Of a stretch of DNA of 64,000 nucleotides, positions 1 to 11,453 are shown in pieces. Each line of letters starts with the position of its first letter. The first letter of the stretch is position 1. The stretch spans positions 124,001-188,000 of the forward strand of contig FMBT01000299.1 of assembly GCA_900095095.1 (NCBI GenBank). Direction: 5' to 3'. The stretch is from Fragilariopsis cylindrus CCMP1102. Lineage: Eukaryota; Bacillariophyta; Bacillariophyceae; Bacillariales; Bacillariaceae. The notes below the pieces were generated by a model. It was not told the origin of the DNA, did no database searches, and was given only the letters and a program-made list of their open reading frames with translations. Made by a program: the position numbers and the translations under genes.

Positions 1-3000
1 AGAAAGCGAGATCGGAAGACAAAGACATAATATTGACAGGTGATTTCAATGAATTAGTAGGAGATGATCCCAACGGAATGGTTAAAGTACTCTCAGCAGG
101 AGGACTTACAGATGCGCACAGTTACCAACATGGTATAATAGATATTACAACGTATACAAGAGGAGTTAAAAGATTAGATTATGTATTTGTAACACCAAGA
201 TTAGTTGAACACATAATACGGAGTGGATATGAACCATTCCACGCAAGAATTGCATCAGATCACAGAGGATACTTCGTCGACTTTGCATTAGCAGGATTTC
301 TAGACCGACAACTACCATCAATTTTCTCAGCAACATCACGGGCAATCAGAGGGACCCACCCAAGTAACATTACAAAGTATGTGGAATACCTTGATGACTT
401 CCTAAAAGAAAAAGACATCTATAGAAAAGTGAAAGAACAAAAATATTACTATGACAAAAACAAGTTGGAAAAATTAGACAAGATAATAACACAAGGCATG
501 CTCCAAGCTGAAGACCAGTGCAGAATTCACCATAGAGAACCATGGACAAAGGAAGTAAATGAAGTGATGACAACAGCGAATATCCTGAGAATCCTTGTAT
601 CAAGTCTGAAGAACAATATTGATTGCTCAAAACAAATACAACAAAAACAACTATTACTACAGAAAGTTATAAAAATACCTGAGACATTAGTGGAAGCATC
701 GAAGGCACTGGGAGTAGCACAAAAGAAATGTAGAAAACTAATCAATGATAATAGAAACAAGACAACGTCAATCGGAGAAGAACAAGAAGCAGCTTATGTA
801 GCAATGAATCCAGAAATAGATGCCAAACGAGCTGCACAGATATTTCAGAGAGCAAGAGACACAAAGCAAATGATGTCTGAACTACCATCCAAGATGAACT
901 GTCCGGGGGGCTTATCTGCTGTACGTGTACCACTGCCGAAGGAAGGAATCGAGATCGAGTATTTAGCAATAACCGATGGACCAACAATAGAAACAGTAAT
1001 ACTAGAAAGGAATATAAGACACTTCAGGCAGGCAGAATTCACACCACTAGCAACACCAGAAGTGATACGAATGATTGGATTTGGAGCAGATACGAAACTA
1101 GCAGAACAAATACTAGATGGTACCTGTGATCCAACTGACATAACAGATGACGAATGGTCAAGATTTCTATTAACATCGATGAAAAGGCACGCAAATGAAC
1201 TAAAAATAGAAATTACAACAGAAAAAATGATGAATAAATATAAAAGATGGAAAGAAAGAACAAGTACATCACCCTCAGGCAGGCACCTAGGACATTATCA
1301 TGCACTATTCAGACCACTAAAGGCAAAGAATGACAAAGATAGAGAAAGACTTGAAGGAATAAGATCCGACATAACTGAAATGCATGCTGGAATGCTACAG
1401 ACAGCGTACGACAATGAACATGTCTATTCACGATGGGAATATATATTGACGTGTATGCTAGCTAAAGAACCAGGAATACCAAGAATACACAGACTACGAG
1501 TGATACACTTATATGAATGTGATCTAAACCTGATGTTTGCTCTCTTCTTCCGAGAACTGGATCAACACTGCGAAGACAACAACCTAATCAATAAAGGAGT
1601 ATATGGATGTAGACCAAACAGAAGAGCAACAGATCCAGTATTTGTGGATGTAACGCAAAACGAAATGGCAATGGTAACAAGAACACCACTGGTGAAATTC
1701 AACAATGATGCAACAGCGTGTTTTGATCGAATACTGGTCCACTTACTAAGTCTATGCCTACAGTCATATGGAATGCCAAAGAAATTAACGAAAATATTTG
1801 GGGAACTACTACGAGTAGCAAGATATGCAATCAAAACAGGAATAGGGATATCAAAAGAAACATACCAACATTCAGACGAATCACCAGCTTTCGGATCAGG
1901 ACAAGGCAGCGCAGCCTCAGCACAAGGATGGGGGAAACTAGTATCACTACTATTTGACATACATGATAAGTACGGACATGGCTGCAAATATGAAGATCCA
2001 TGGAAATTATACAGCGCAATCATAGGCATGTTAGGCTTTGTCGATGATAACAACATCACAAACAACGGAGAACCTTGGGAGACAGTCAACGACATCATCA
2101 TACGAACACAACATGATGCACAGCTCTGGAACGATCTACTAAGAGCAACAGGAGGGGCACTTAACCTTGATAAATGCTTTGCTCAAGTACTAGCTTTTCA
2201 ATTCGGATTAAACGGAGCACCGGTCATAGCACCAGCAGATCCAACGATAACAATCACAATACAGGATAGACTGAACAACAAGGAAGTTACAATCAAGCCA
2301 ATATCACCTTACAAAACATATCGATTCCTAGGAACGGAGCAAGGAACAAGCAAGAACCAAAAGGCACAGCAAGGAAAATTAATCAAGACATCCGACACCC
2401 ATAACAGGAAGTTGGCATGTTCGGCAATGTCTCCCAGATGTGCATGGGTGCACTACTCAGCAGTATTTCAAAGTAGCGTAGGCTACCCACTCAGCATGTG
2501 TCACCTCAGCCAACACCAACTACACGATCTGCAAAAGAAATATATCCCTACACTACTAAATAAAATAGGTATAGCAAGAACACATGCACATGCATTGGTA
2601 TTCGGACCAAGATCGTACGGCGGAGTAGGGTGTAATGATCTAAGAATAGAACAAGGCATTGATGCAGTACAAAATCTCATAAGACAACTAAGAACGCCGG
2701 GTTATGGCAAACAACTAGCCACGATCTTCCTACGGACGTTTCAACATGCATCAGGACTATCAAAACCACTCCTAGAGTACCCCGGAATAAGAGCACCACA
2801 CCTTGAAGGACACTATTATGTACACATAAGAAGATTCCTAGCGAAGCACAGAGCCAGTCTTGAAATAGAATGCATACCAAAATCAATCGATGAAAGAATA
2901 GGTGACACATACATAATGGACGTAGTCTGTGTACCATCAGCGGCACAGACATTGGAAAAGACAAAATTGAAACACTACACCGACGCAGAAATTAACCAAA

Positions 3001-6000
3001 TACATTACTGCAAGAGCTATCTACAAGTAAAAAGAATATCCGACTTGTGCACAGCGGATGGAGCCTTTATCATACCATCCATAGCAAAAGGTGAAAGAAG
3101 CATAAGACAATGTACGTCCAAACTGAATGAAATAACACAAGAAAGACCCGGTGATCAATCGTGGACAGTGTGGAGAAAATTCCTAAAGACAATTTGCCAA
3201 TCCAATATGAACCAAGGTTCAAACCCGGAATCAACTGAACCAAGCCTATTTATACCCAGAATTAATCCAAACACAACTGAACCAGGACCCGAACCCGGTT
3301 CCAGATCGCGACTCAATCTATTCACTGAACCAAGACCCGTCCCAATGGAAAATAGTGATACCCTCATGGAAAATGAGGGACTGCAACAGCGAAAAGAAGT
3401 AATAGATAAATTTAGCATAGGGACTTTCATACTCAAATACTGGATTGGAGTATCGTACAGAGGCATTGTAACCAACAATACAGGCAAATACTACAAAATA
3501 CTTTATGAAGATGATGATGAAGAGGAACTTAATCATACAGAAGTAGTAAAATATGAGAAAAAGTATAGAGAAGAAGGAAGAATGACAGGTGAGATAGGAC
3601 AACGGATGAGACTGATGAAGCCACTAGGCGATTGGCTAGTACAAGCCAATGATTCAGAACGACTGTGGCCATTCTATTACTCAGAAGACACGGACGTACT
3701 ATACAGGAGTTACAGAAAAGAATGGCACACCAATGGAGAATACTACTATGATTGCCACATGATAGCTGACAATGATACATACAACTATGTACCAGAAGGC
3801 AATGTGGAAAGACTACCGAATGATGCAACACCAGCGGATGTAATGGAGACAGAGGAAGGATGGAGAATAGCAAATCACCACCAGGTAAGACAAAAAGAGG
3901 AGAATGAAGACACAGAGAGCAAAACGATTATGCAACATCTACAGTCACAAGAAGAACACGTGTCACAGTACTATGCAGAAATAAACTTCCTAACAACACC
4001 ATTTGAAGTCTATGAACTCATAAAATCACCAAGAAAATACAACATAGCAACAGATGGAGGAGCAATACCACTCAAAGGATCTCTGGGATTTGTAGTGGCA
4101 GATGAAGATGGAACAATACTGCTATCTTGCTATGGACAACCATCAGGAAATGATCCACTATCATTCAGATCTGAAATATGCGCGCTACTGGCAGCAGCGA
4201 AGTGCTTACAACTGATAACAGAATATTATGATCAGCAACTACAATGTGATGAACCAACAAGAGGAAAAATACAGGTATACACTGACAGCCTAAGTATGAT
4301 AAAGAAATTAGAAGCATATCATGAATACCCAACGGCCCCATTGAAGACAGTATTAGATTCAGAATGGGACGTACTGTCAGCATTAAGTAGGACATTGAAG
4401 AGATTCCGAACATATCCAAAACTAAGCTGGGTGAAGAGTCACCAAGATGATATGGTCTTTGATGAAAAAGAAATGCCACTGAATGCATACCTCAACTCGG
4501 AAGCAGATGAATTGGCAACGATAGGACTGAAGAGATTACAAGAAAAGCCCATTGTACCAATGGACCCAAACACATGCATACAGTTTCACCTAGAAGGAAG
4601 AACAATAACAAGAGATTTCAAAAGAACAGTAAGAGAAGTAATACAACTAAAACCACTAAAAAAATTCTACTGTAACAGATTCAAGTGGAGTGACAATATA
4701 TTTGATCTAATTGATTGGGACATATTTCGACCAGTCTACAAGAAATATTTGGCAACAAAAGGAATTCAATGGATGCATAAATACTGTATCAAGAAACTAC
4801 CCACAGGAGAAAGAATACACAAGAAGGATCACTTCCATGATCAAAGATGTGCATCATGCTTGGATGATGAGGATGATGACCACATACTCCAATGTAATCA
4901 CCGACGTAGCATACGGAAGAAGGTTCTCAATCAGATTAATCTATTAAGAAACACAGTAGACCCACGACTGTGTGATATAATGAGGGAGGGACTAATGACT
5001 TACTTTAAAGGCGAATCAGTATCAACTGCAATGCTAAGACTAAGGGGCCAAGAGGACGTGGACCAGAACCAAATATTCAAACGGTACACACTACTAATCG
5101 ACGAACAAGTAGTAATAGGATGGGATAACTTACTAAGAGGAAAGTTCTCGAAACAATGGAAAATACAACAGAAAGCATACACAACCAGAAGGAAACTGTC
5201 GGATCCACGGGCCTACGCAAGAGCACAAAGGAACAAGAAGAGAAAAGCAAAGAATGATAAAACAATAAAGAAAAAGAACAGAACAGAAGAGTTTCATGCC
5301 TTCTTTCAAGCCATTATACCAATCATACAAGAGACTTGGACGGACAGATGCATAGACCGCAACACACCAGTACTGGGAGGTAGAATAGCAGCAGAATATG
5401 ATTCACTTTCCAAAAAAGTCACCCATCTGTATACGCTGAGAGAAATGGTACTGCCAGAAGATGAAATCAAGATATATAACGAACCACTAAAACTGCGATT
5501 AGATGATACAAACCAACAATTGAAAAAGTGGATCAACAGATGGAGACCAGTAATAGATCATAGCATGAAAAGAGTGAAGGAATTAGCACAAGAGAAATGC
5601 AAACCGATATGGCAGCACTTCACTGCAAACAAACCAGCAAAGACCACTGTGTCAAGGAAAATCGCAAAACAAATGAAAACAAAGAAATATTCGAACAACC
5701 CGTTGACAAAAGTGTACACCAGGCTAAAGAAAAAGAGATCGACAAGCAGAGTGCTACCAGTAAAGAAAATCAAATATAAAATCAATGACTTGATATCAAA
5801 AGCGTATACTAAATTGGGAAAGAAACGATCAACTAGTAGAGAACAGACAGTACTGGAAGTAGCAACACAGATGATTGGTGACAGATTTGGAGATGAACCT
5901 AAGTAGAAAAATTTAAGTAATGTAGATTAATAGGCGGGTCGACTGTTGACTTTTCATCTTTCTAAGATGTAAAGGAGCAATCCGGCAGCTTTTAAATAAT

Positions 6001-6011
6001 AAGTTATATAG
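1..6011 (+). mobile_element. LINE (non-LTR retrotransposon), copy 1, 5' end outside window
   Basis: The element enters from the left edge and ends near 6011. It has one long open frame (endonuclease, reverse transcriptase, RNase H), then about 105 bp of 3' UTR ending in a short TA-rich tail. The 3' UTR matches, in inverted orientation, the 6205-6340 stretch of a second copy, which fixes the right boundary to where the two stop matching (about 6008-6011). There are no long terminal repeats and no integrase or protease, so this is a LINE and not an LTR element. To its right the sequence is the minus-strand MULE coding region, so the LINE sits inside the MULE. The left target duplication lies outside the window and cannot be checked. 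The uninterrupted frame of more than 1,950 codons suggests a young copy. Confidence 0.9.
3..5906 (+). CDS. LINE polyprotein: APE-type endonuclease, reverse transcriptase, RNase H (5' partial)
   Basis: The frame is open from base 3 and has no start codon in the window; numbering here runs from base 33. The endonuclease end is clear: GDFNE near residue 3, RLDYVFVT near 47 and the catalytic SDHRGYF near 75. The reverse transcriptase spans roughly residues 380-780, with GSGQGSAAS and the catalytic FVDD box near 669. A type I RNase H follows at about 1335-1480, with ATDGGA, an acidic ES pair, YTDS and VKSHQDD. Near residue 1607 is a C-x2-C-x7-H-x3-C knuckle, as found after RNase H in several LINE clades. 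The C-terminus is very basic and carries two copies of a YT(R/K)L(K/G)KKRSTSR module. The product would nick DNA and reverse-transcribe the element RNA at the target. The assignment to LINE is firm; I cannot name the clade. Confidence 0.92.
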   Translation, partial: KARSEDKDIILTGDFNELVGDDPNGMVKVLSAGGLTDAHSYQHGIIDITTYTRGVKRLDYVFVTPRLVEHIIRSGYEPFHARIASDHRGYFVDFALAGFLDRQLPSIFSATSRAIRGTHPSNITKYVEYLDDFLKEKDIYRKVKEQKYYYDKNKLEKLDKIITQGMLQAEDQCRIHHREPWTKEVNEVMTTANILRILVSSLKNNIDCSKQIQQKQLLLQKVIKIPETLVEASKALGVAQKKCRKLINDNRNKTTSIGEEQEAAYVAMNPEIDAKRAAQIFQRARDTKQMMSELPSKMNCPGGLSAVRVPLPKEGIEIEYLAITDGPTIETVILERNIRHFRQAEFTPLATPEVIRMIGFGADTKLAEQILDGTCDPTDITDDEWSRFLLTSMKRHANELKIEITTEKMMNKYKRWKERTSTSPSGRHLGHYHALFRPLKAKNDKDRERLEGIRSDITEMHAGMLQTAYDNEHVYSRWEYILTCMLAKEPGIPRIHRLRVIHLYECDLNLMFALFFRELDQHCEDNNLINKGVYGCRPNRRATDPVFVDVTQNEMAMVTRTPLVKFNNDATACFDRILVHLLSLCLQSYGMPKKLTKIFGELLRVARYAIKTGIGISKETYQHSDESPAFGSGQGSAASAQGWGKLVSLLFDIHDKYGHGCKYEDPWKLYSAIIGMLGFVDDNNITNNGEPWETVNDIIIRTQHDAQLWNDLLRATGGALNLDKCFAQVLAFQFGLNGAPVIAPADPTITITIQDRLNNKEVTIKPISPYKTYRFLGTEQGTSKNQKAQQGKLIKTSDTHNRKLACSAMSPRCAWVHYSAVFQSSVGYPLSMCHLSQHQLHDLQKKYIPTLLNKIGIARTHAHALVFGPRSYGGVGCNDLRIEQGIDAVQNLIRQLRTPGYGKQLATIFLRTFQHASGLSKPLLEYPGIRAPHLEGHYYVHIRRFLAKHRASLEIECIPKSIDERIGDTYIMDVVCVPSAAQTLEKTKLKHYTDAEINQIHYCKSYLQVKRISDLCTADGAFIIPSIAKGERSIRQCTSKLNEITQERPGDQSWTVWRKFLKTICQSNMNQGSNPESTEPSLFIPRINPNTTEPGPEPGSRSRLNLFTEPRPVPMENSDTLMENEGLQQRKEVIDKFSIGTFILKYWIGVSYRGIVTNNTGKYYKILYEDDDEEELNHTEVVKYEKKYREEGRMTGEIGQRMRLMKPLGDWLVQANDSERLWPFYYSEDTDVLYRSYRKEWHTNGEYYYDCHMIADNDTYNYVPEGNVERLPNDATPADVMETEEGWRIANHHQVRQKEENEDTESKTIMQHLQSQEEHVSQYYAEINFLTTPFEVYELIKSPRKYNIATDGGAIPLKGSLGFVVADEDGTILLSCYGQPSGNDPLSFRSEICALLAAAKCLQLITEYYDQQLQCDEPTRGKIQVYTDSLSMIKKLEAYHEYPTAPLKTVLDSEWDVLSALSRTLKRFRTYPKLSWVKSHQDDMVFDEKEMPLNAYLNSEADELATIGLKRLQEKPIVPMDPNTCIQFHLEGRTITRDFKRTVREVIQLKPLKKFYCNRFKWSDNIFDLIDWDIFRPVYKKYLATKGIQWMHKYCIKKLPTGERIHKKDHFHDQRCASCLDDEDDDHILQCNHRRSIRKKVLNQINLLRNTVDPRLCDIMREGLMTYFKGESVSTAMLRLRGQEDVDQNQIFKRYTLLIDEQVVIGWDNLLRGKFSKQWKIQQKAYTTRRKLSDPRAYARAQRNKKRKAKNDKTIKKKNRTEEFHAFFQAIIPIIQETWTDRCIDRNTPVLGGRIAAEYDSLSKKVTHLYTLREMVLPEDEIKIYNEPLKLRLDDTNQQLKKWINRWRPVIDHSMKRVKELAQEKCKPIWQHFTANKPAKTTVSRKIAKQMKTKKYSNNPLTKVYTRLKKKRSTSRVLPVKKIKYKINDLISKAYTKLGKKRSTSREQTVLEVATQMIGDRFGDEPK

Positions 6012-6204
6012 TGGAAAAACATGTTCAAACGCCTCCGGAGACACCATCCCATAATGTTTTGGATCTAAATCTACCAGTTGACTACCAAAGAACTTCAAGA
6101 TTTCACTCTCTACATATTTACCATGGCCACAAATGAGACTATCCAGATCGTTTCTGTCCACTATACATGCACCTGTTGCCTTCCCTGTATATGTAGCCAA
6201 TACA
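6012..6204 (-). pseudogene. Detached downstream segment of the MULE transposase
   Basis: Minus-strand codons TGKATG...DLDSLICGHGKY...EAFEHVFPL continue the transposase in exactly the same frame once one copy of the 17-bp duplication and the LINE fragment are discounted. The segment then runs into the 3' end of LINE copy 1. It is not expressed as a separate gene; it shows that the transposase originally extended well past the present stop. Confidence 0.8.
6188..6204. repeat. Target-site duplication, left copy (17 bp)
   Basis: TATATGTAGCCAATACA, identical to 6531-6547. It flanks the truncated LINE. Part of it encodes MULE residues (minus strand ATY), so it marks the exact point where the MULE reading frame was split. 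Confidence 0.93.
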
Positions 6205-6530
6205 TATATATATATAACTTGTTATTTAATAGCTGCAGCTTTGCTCCTTAAGGTCTTAGAAAGACAGAAAGTCAACAATCTACCCGCCAAATTTATTCTA
6301 CATTTATTTATTACTTAGGTTCATCTCCAAATCTGTCATCAATTATCTGCTTTCCCACCTCCAATGCTGTTTGCTCTCTGCTAGTTGATCTCTTCTTTCC
6401 CAATTTGTTGTACAATGTTGATATCAAATGATTAACTGTATGTTTGATTTTCTTTATTACTGGAAGTACTCTACTTGATGATCGCTTCTTCTTTAATCTG
6501 GTGTACACGTTCGTCAATGGGTTGTTAGAA
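6205..6530 (-). mobile_element. LINE copy 2, 5'-truncated, inverted, inside the MULE gene
   Basis: Read on the minus strand this fragment encodes the last 65 or so residues of the same LINE protein (VYTRLKKKRSSSR, LGKKRSTSREQT, DRFGDEPK, then stop), followed by a 3' UTR closely matching copy 1 and a TA-repeat tail. It is cut off at its 5' end, as is typical of incomplete target-primed reverse transcription. The 17-bp sequence TATATGTAGCCAATACA lies directly on both sides (6188-6204 and 6531-6547), a perfect target-site duplication. The coding part differs from copy 1 at several residues, so the two are related insertions and not one duplicated event. Confidence 0.93.
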
Positions 6531-9500
6531 TATATGTAGCCAATACAATTTGAGGGTTGTGGTCAGCAAATTTTTTGGTTAAAGTGTCGTAGTAAGACCA
6601 AACAGGTAGCTCCTCATACTTATTCTGCAGTAAGAAGTTGTAGGCCAGGTCGTCAGTATAAAGGTTACACGGTTGGTTGGGATTACTGTGGTTGGATGCA
6701 GTCGTTTCTGGTTGGCTTAAGGCCATCCAATCTTGTGATTGCTCCTCATCAAAAAGTATACCTATGTCCGTCTTTTGGCTGCTTTGACTAAGGGTGAGAG
6801 CATCATCTCGTTCTAGAATAGTCACGGTACAATCTGACGGTCTGTTGTTTGTATAGATCGCATAGACAATTACAGCCAACTTCTGACCCCACTGCGGACG
6901 GACGGACGTTTGGTGTTGGTAGATGTCCTGGTTCAAAGAACAATCCAGACGAGCGGTGAACCTGTAATCAGGTGATTTGTAGTTCGCTTCGTCCAATTTA
7001 TTCTCGTCGTCCAGCTGCTTCTTTGATATATTATCTTTGTCAATAACCGCAAGGGAGCACGACGGTATTCCATTATTCGCGGGTGTTGTTGTCGTTCGTT
7101 CATCTTCATCATCATCATCATCATCATCTTCATCTTCTTCTATAACCCGACAAAATAATTTGTCATTCTTCTTAATCTTAGTCGTCCTAGCATCCGATTG
7201 TGCATATAATTCTAATGGGAAGCCAACTTGGTCGTGAGCATATTTATGAGGTGCAGAATAAACATAATACTTTCCAGCATGAAGCTCACGGGCTGGACAT
7301 ACATCGCGACCGTTGGTGTGTAGTGGGACGCATGTTTTTACATTGTGGTTGGGCAATCTGCAAAACGAACAATGCTTAGGACGTTTGTCACGGTAAATAG
7401 TATCCAAAGCTGTCTCCATATCCTGGGATAATAGAAAGTCACTAACAGACAAACCACCTGAATCCGATGAATCGTCGTCATCCTTTTCTACCTTGACTTT
7501 TACCAATACGTTCAATCTGTCGTTATCATTTTTTTTCTTGTCGTTTTCTGCTGCTAATAATTTTTTCTTGTCGTTTTCTGCTGCTGCTAATAATAGTTTT
7601 GGCAATTTGGAAGTTACATTTTCGACTTTTACTACTCTCGTTTTTTCGTTGGCATATCTTCCTTTGCTCTCCCGACTTTTATTAGATCCACGGGGAGCGC
7701 GAATGGAATTGCCAGTACCGGATTCTCCAGTGCTTGTGAATCGTGGGCCGCCAGAGAACGAATCCTTGTATTTGGTTGGTTGCTGCAGATTACTACATAC
7801 TTGTTCACCCTTGAGCTCTACTCCTCCATTAGAGTATGATTTAAAATTTACTGTACCACTGTTGACCATATCGGAAGCTGTTGGAATAGACACACGCAAA
7901 CCACGAAGAGCTGTATATTTACGCCGCAGCAAATTGAGACAAAAATCAATACGAAAACATGGTCCATACAAATAATGATCAATATCATCAGACCGCTTAA
8001 ATCGGGGAGGCAAATGTTCCTTTCGTATTGCCTCGACGCAAAGTAAGAAAATGCAATAACACGGACACCTAAGCATGTCAGACATATCCCCATGCTCCGA
8101 ACAAGAGTGACGGAACTCTTCACATGTAGCGTCCCACTTCAAAAAAGCATGGTGAGTTTCAGCAATACCACCGCTCTCATAGGGAAAATCGCCTTGTAAT
8201 TGATCCCAAACATCGCCATCGCCTTCTCCGCATTCGAAATGTGAATCCATCATTGATACCTTATTTTGGGAAAAGCGGGAGTCCTTTCCAATCATCGATT
8301 TGATTTTATACCCAATTGTAGTCAGCTCTACATCCTTATGAATTTCCAAATCACTTCTCAACTGTGTTACTTGTGCGTTGTACAACCGAAGTGCATGATG
8401 TAAAAATAATACAGGATTCTTGTATCGGGCACCATTTTGTTTCATTAAATTACCGAACATTTCGCCTATATTTGTTTTGGAATTACTATATCTAGGCGCA
8501 GGGTTGGCATCGGAGACGATGTCTTTGAACTGAAACAGATGTGTGGATGGATCGGTCATGGCCTCGAATTCGGTTTTGCATTTTTCAGCAGTAGTACGTA
8601 GAATTGCATTTAATTGCGACGGTGTAAACTGCTTTGAGCCTTTCGAAGAAGCAGATACTCCCGCAACGAAATGATTGCACGTCAGAAAACTAGTATAGAG
8701 GGACCTATGACCTGGATAGTAGTCGTTGTTCATTGAAAAGCCTTCTGTGTTTGCAATAACAGTCCACAGATGCGGATGTAAGTCAAGGAGGTATATACCG
8801 ACACCGATGCAATCGACAACATTAGTTGGATTCTGCTGTACTAATTGTATCACCATCTCTTCAATTGCACAAAAAAAAACGGACACTTTTTCACAATAAC
8901 TAGCCACGTGAACTGATCTACGTAGGATTGTATCGTTTGAGACCCCCTGTTCTCTTTTCTTTCTTTTGGTCTTTTTTTCCTTCTTTGTAAAAAGTGTCGG
9001 AAACATGGCCCTGATGCAACGAATAATATGCTGCAAGCACAGCTGTAGTTTCAACTTAATTTGGAATTTCTCAAAAAGAGATTTAGCAGCGGACAGCAAT
9101 GGACCCTGGTCCGTGAACAAACCACATTTTAGCTCCATGCCATGTCTCCAACACATTTGAATAACCCATGCAATATGGTTCGTGTCTTCGATTGGAATAA
9201 TGGCAATCGCACAAAGTACGGTTCTACCGAAACCTGTCCGGGATACTATGTGCATCACAGCGCCATCGTAGGTTTTGCATTTTTGATGGAAACAATCAGT
9301 GACCATTACATCCATAGTCAATTTTCCGATCTCCAGCGCAATAGGAAAACCCACGAATAGACGGAAAAAGGAATTGGAAATGGCATCCGATTGTAAGGCT
9401 ACCGTGAGGTTTTTGTTCTTTTGTGCTAAGAGGTTCAAAAATGTAGGTAATTCGCGGAACTCTCTTGGAACAATAACCCCCAGAATAAATTTAGTTGCCG

Positions 9501-10194
9501 CTACTCTGCACTTCGAATATTGGGCACCCTTGAACGAAACATGTATTTGTTCTGTTTTTAGTTTTTTAATAGCAGCTGCTTGTGACATTGTTTCATTAGG
9601 AGGAATTGCATTGCGAACCAAGTTGTGGAACTGAGGCAAGTTGACGACAGTGGGACCAGGTATTCCAATGGTGACTCTACGGCACTGACAAGGTCTGCTA
9701 GGTAAGTCGTCGTCCAAGGTCCAAGTAAGGACTCCCTTGGTCCTTCTGAAGAGGACGGTCCACCCACAGCCCTGTTTGCATTTGTAAGACCTAGTATGGG
9801 CACCAGTACTATTAGGGTCAGTAGTCAACCTTTGAACTTTGCAATTGATGTATGCGTGGTATTGCGCGATTGTGAACAATTCGCCAGACTCGATTGATCG
9901 GCCAGCAAGGGCAGCCCATGTTCTGGGACCATACCATTGGTCAATGTTTGCATACATATCCGATGTATCGTTTAATGGTGTTGAATTAGTGTTGGTTGGC
10001 AGTGACGTACGTATGTTGGCCATGGAAGTACCGATGACAGGTGCTGCAAGTGCGATAGAGGAGGTTGACGAAGCAAAGGTGGAGGAAGCTGTGTGTTCGG
10101 CACTGAGGTTTTTTCTATTTTTTGTACGTTGGTTTTTTTTTTGATTTGCTTTCCTATTTTTGTTGATCTGACTCACGGTTGAGATTGTCGACTT

Positions 10195-10225
<31 letters not shown>

Positions 10226-10908
10226 ACTATTTGTTGGTGTTGTTGAAGCATCTGGTGATGTTGATAACCCAAGGGTGGTGGCGGAAAAACAGCAGGAAAA
10301 TTATAAGAGCCACTTGGGGTTTGATTATGGAGTGGGTAGTATGGGGCTGTATAATTGGGAGTAAGCCATGATCTATGTGGATGATTGAGTTGATTGGGTG
10401 TTTGGAAGATTGTTTCATAATGGCCTGGTTGAGTACGATGCGCATGCGGCGTAGTAGTATGACTAGATCGGGTATCGGTAGAGGCTGGTGTAACAACAGG
10501 ACCACGACGAGTACCAGGAAACGCAGCAGCAAATTCTTCGCTTTGTTGCAGGGAAGCTTTTCGTTTTTGTTGGATAGCTTTTCGTTTTTGTTCCCCTGTT
10601 AACGGTGGCTTCTTCTTCTTCTTCTTATTGTTGTTATTGTTGTTGCCTCGAGTTTGATCCCGACACGTAATACACAGCCATTCTTCTTTGTTCTCCGTTG
10701 CTCCTTCAATAGCAGAACACATTGATGAATGAAGATGCTTTCCACAGTTAAATGTACACGGGTGCTTCGGTTTTGATGCATCAACAGGGTCATAACATTC
10801 TCTAGTGAGATGTTTACTCCCTCCAATCATCATGCATGTATGCGTTCCCTCACACCATCCACCACATACCCGGAATTCGGATTTGTTTTGATTTAAATCT
10901 GTCGTCAT
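6514..10908 (-). CDS. MULE transposase (C-terminus replaced by read-through into LINE copy 2)
   Basis: 1,464 codons from the ATG at 10908. The N-terminus has a Cys/His-rich module (C-x3-C...C...C-x3-C, CITC near residue 80). Poly-Gln, poly-Asn and poly-Lys stretches follow, then a second zinc-binding region near residues 370-400 (SYKCKQGCGW). The DDE core is typical of MULEs: VTDCFHQK near 540, FTDQGPLLSAA near 600, the LCLQHI C-x2-H signature near 630 and a Glu in NIGEMFGNL near 840. A CCHC knuckle (CSFCRLPNHNVKTC) lies near 1180, followed by an acidic run. It would bind transposon ends and catalyse excision and integration. The last few codons before the stop at 6514 belong to the inserted LINE and are not native. 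Confidence 0.85.
6531..6547. repeat. Target-site duplication, right copy (17 bp)
   Basis: TATATGTAGCCAATACA, identical to 6188-6204. The base just outside differs on each side, so 17 bp is the full duplication. Confidence 0.93.
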
Positions 10909-11453
10909 CGTTATGTTAGTTGATTATAATTATATATAACCCATACATACACTACACAACAACGTATATAAGTATTGAGTTAGAGGTGTGGATATAGGCT
11001 AATAACAAAGAAGATCACGAAGCAGATTTTATGAGAGTACTGTAGATAGTAGAGTAGAGGAGTACTTCGTCGATAGCAGTAACTTGATGGTCAGTCTTAA
11101 AGTAGTAAGGAAGTAAAAGATATAGGGGAGGGGGAACGGCGATAAAATGTTGAAAGAAGGAGTCGACGGCAGTTTAATAGGCGTTAAAATTCATAGGGTA
11201 AAACGATTAAAATAAAACGACAACAAATATAGTAAAATCCACGGAAATAGCAGCGGAATAGCACTATATCCATTATTACGACTTGTGTCCTATCTCGCAT
11301 ATCACCAGCATACCGGTATATACGTGTGCTCGATTGATTATTGCGCGAAAAGATTTTTCCGCGCCGACATCGTGGATTTCTTTTTCGTCTTTGGCTCCCG
11401 AATTTAATTGATATAATGGCAAAGCTACAGTACAAAATCTTGTACTTCATCCC
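10909..11453. other. Intergenic between MULE and WD40 gene
   Basis: 545 bp of AT-rich sequence between two divergent start codons. It should contain the MULE 5' end and the promoter of the WD40 gene. I see no RNA gene and no clear terminal inverted repeat. Confidence 0.5.

Larger units (their letters stand above)
6012..10908 (-). mobile_element. MULE-type DNA transposon, interrupted by two LINE insertions
   Basis: The transposase gene occupies 10908-6548 plus 6204-6012 on the minus strand, split by LINE copy 2. The remainder would lie beyond LINE copy 1, left of the window. Assignment rests on the transposase (see CDS). Terminal inverted repeats cannot be verified: one end is out of view, and I see no obvious repeat in 10909-11450 that I could pair. 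The part visible upstream of the LINE hits is a single undamaged frame, so the MULE was probably recently active when hit. Confidence 0.8.

Noticed and set aside
7086-7140. Serine-repeat frames opposite the MULE
   Set aside because: They are the antisense of the acidic (Asp-repeat) coding run of the transposase.
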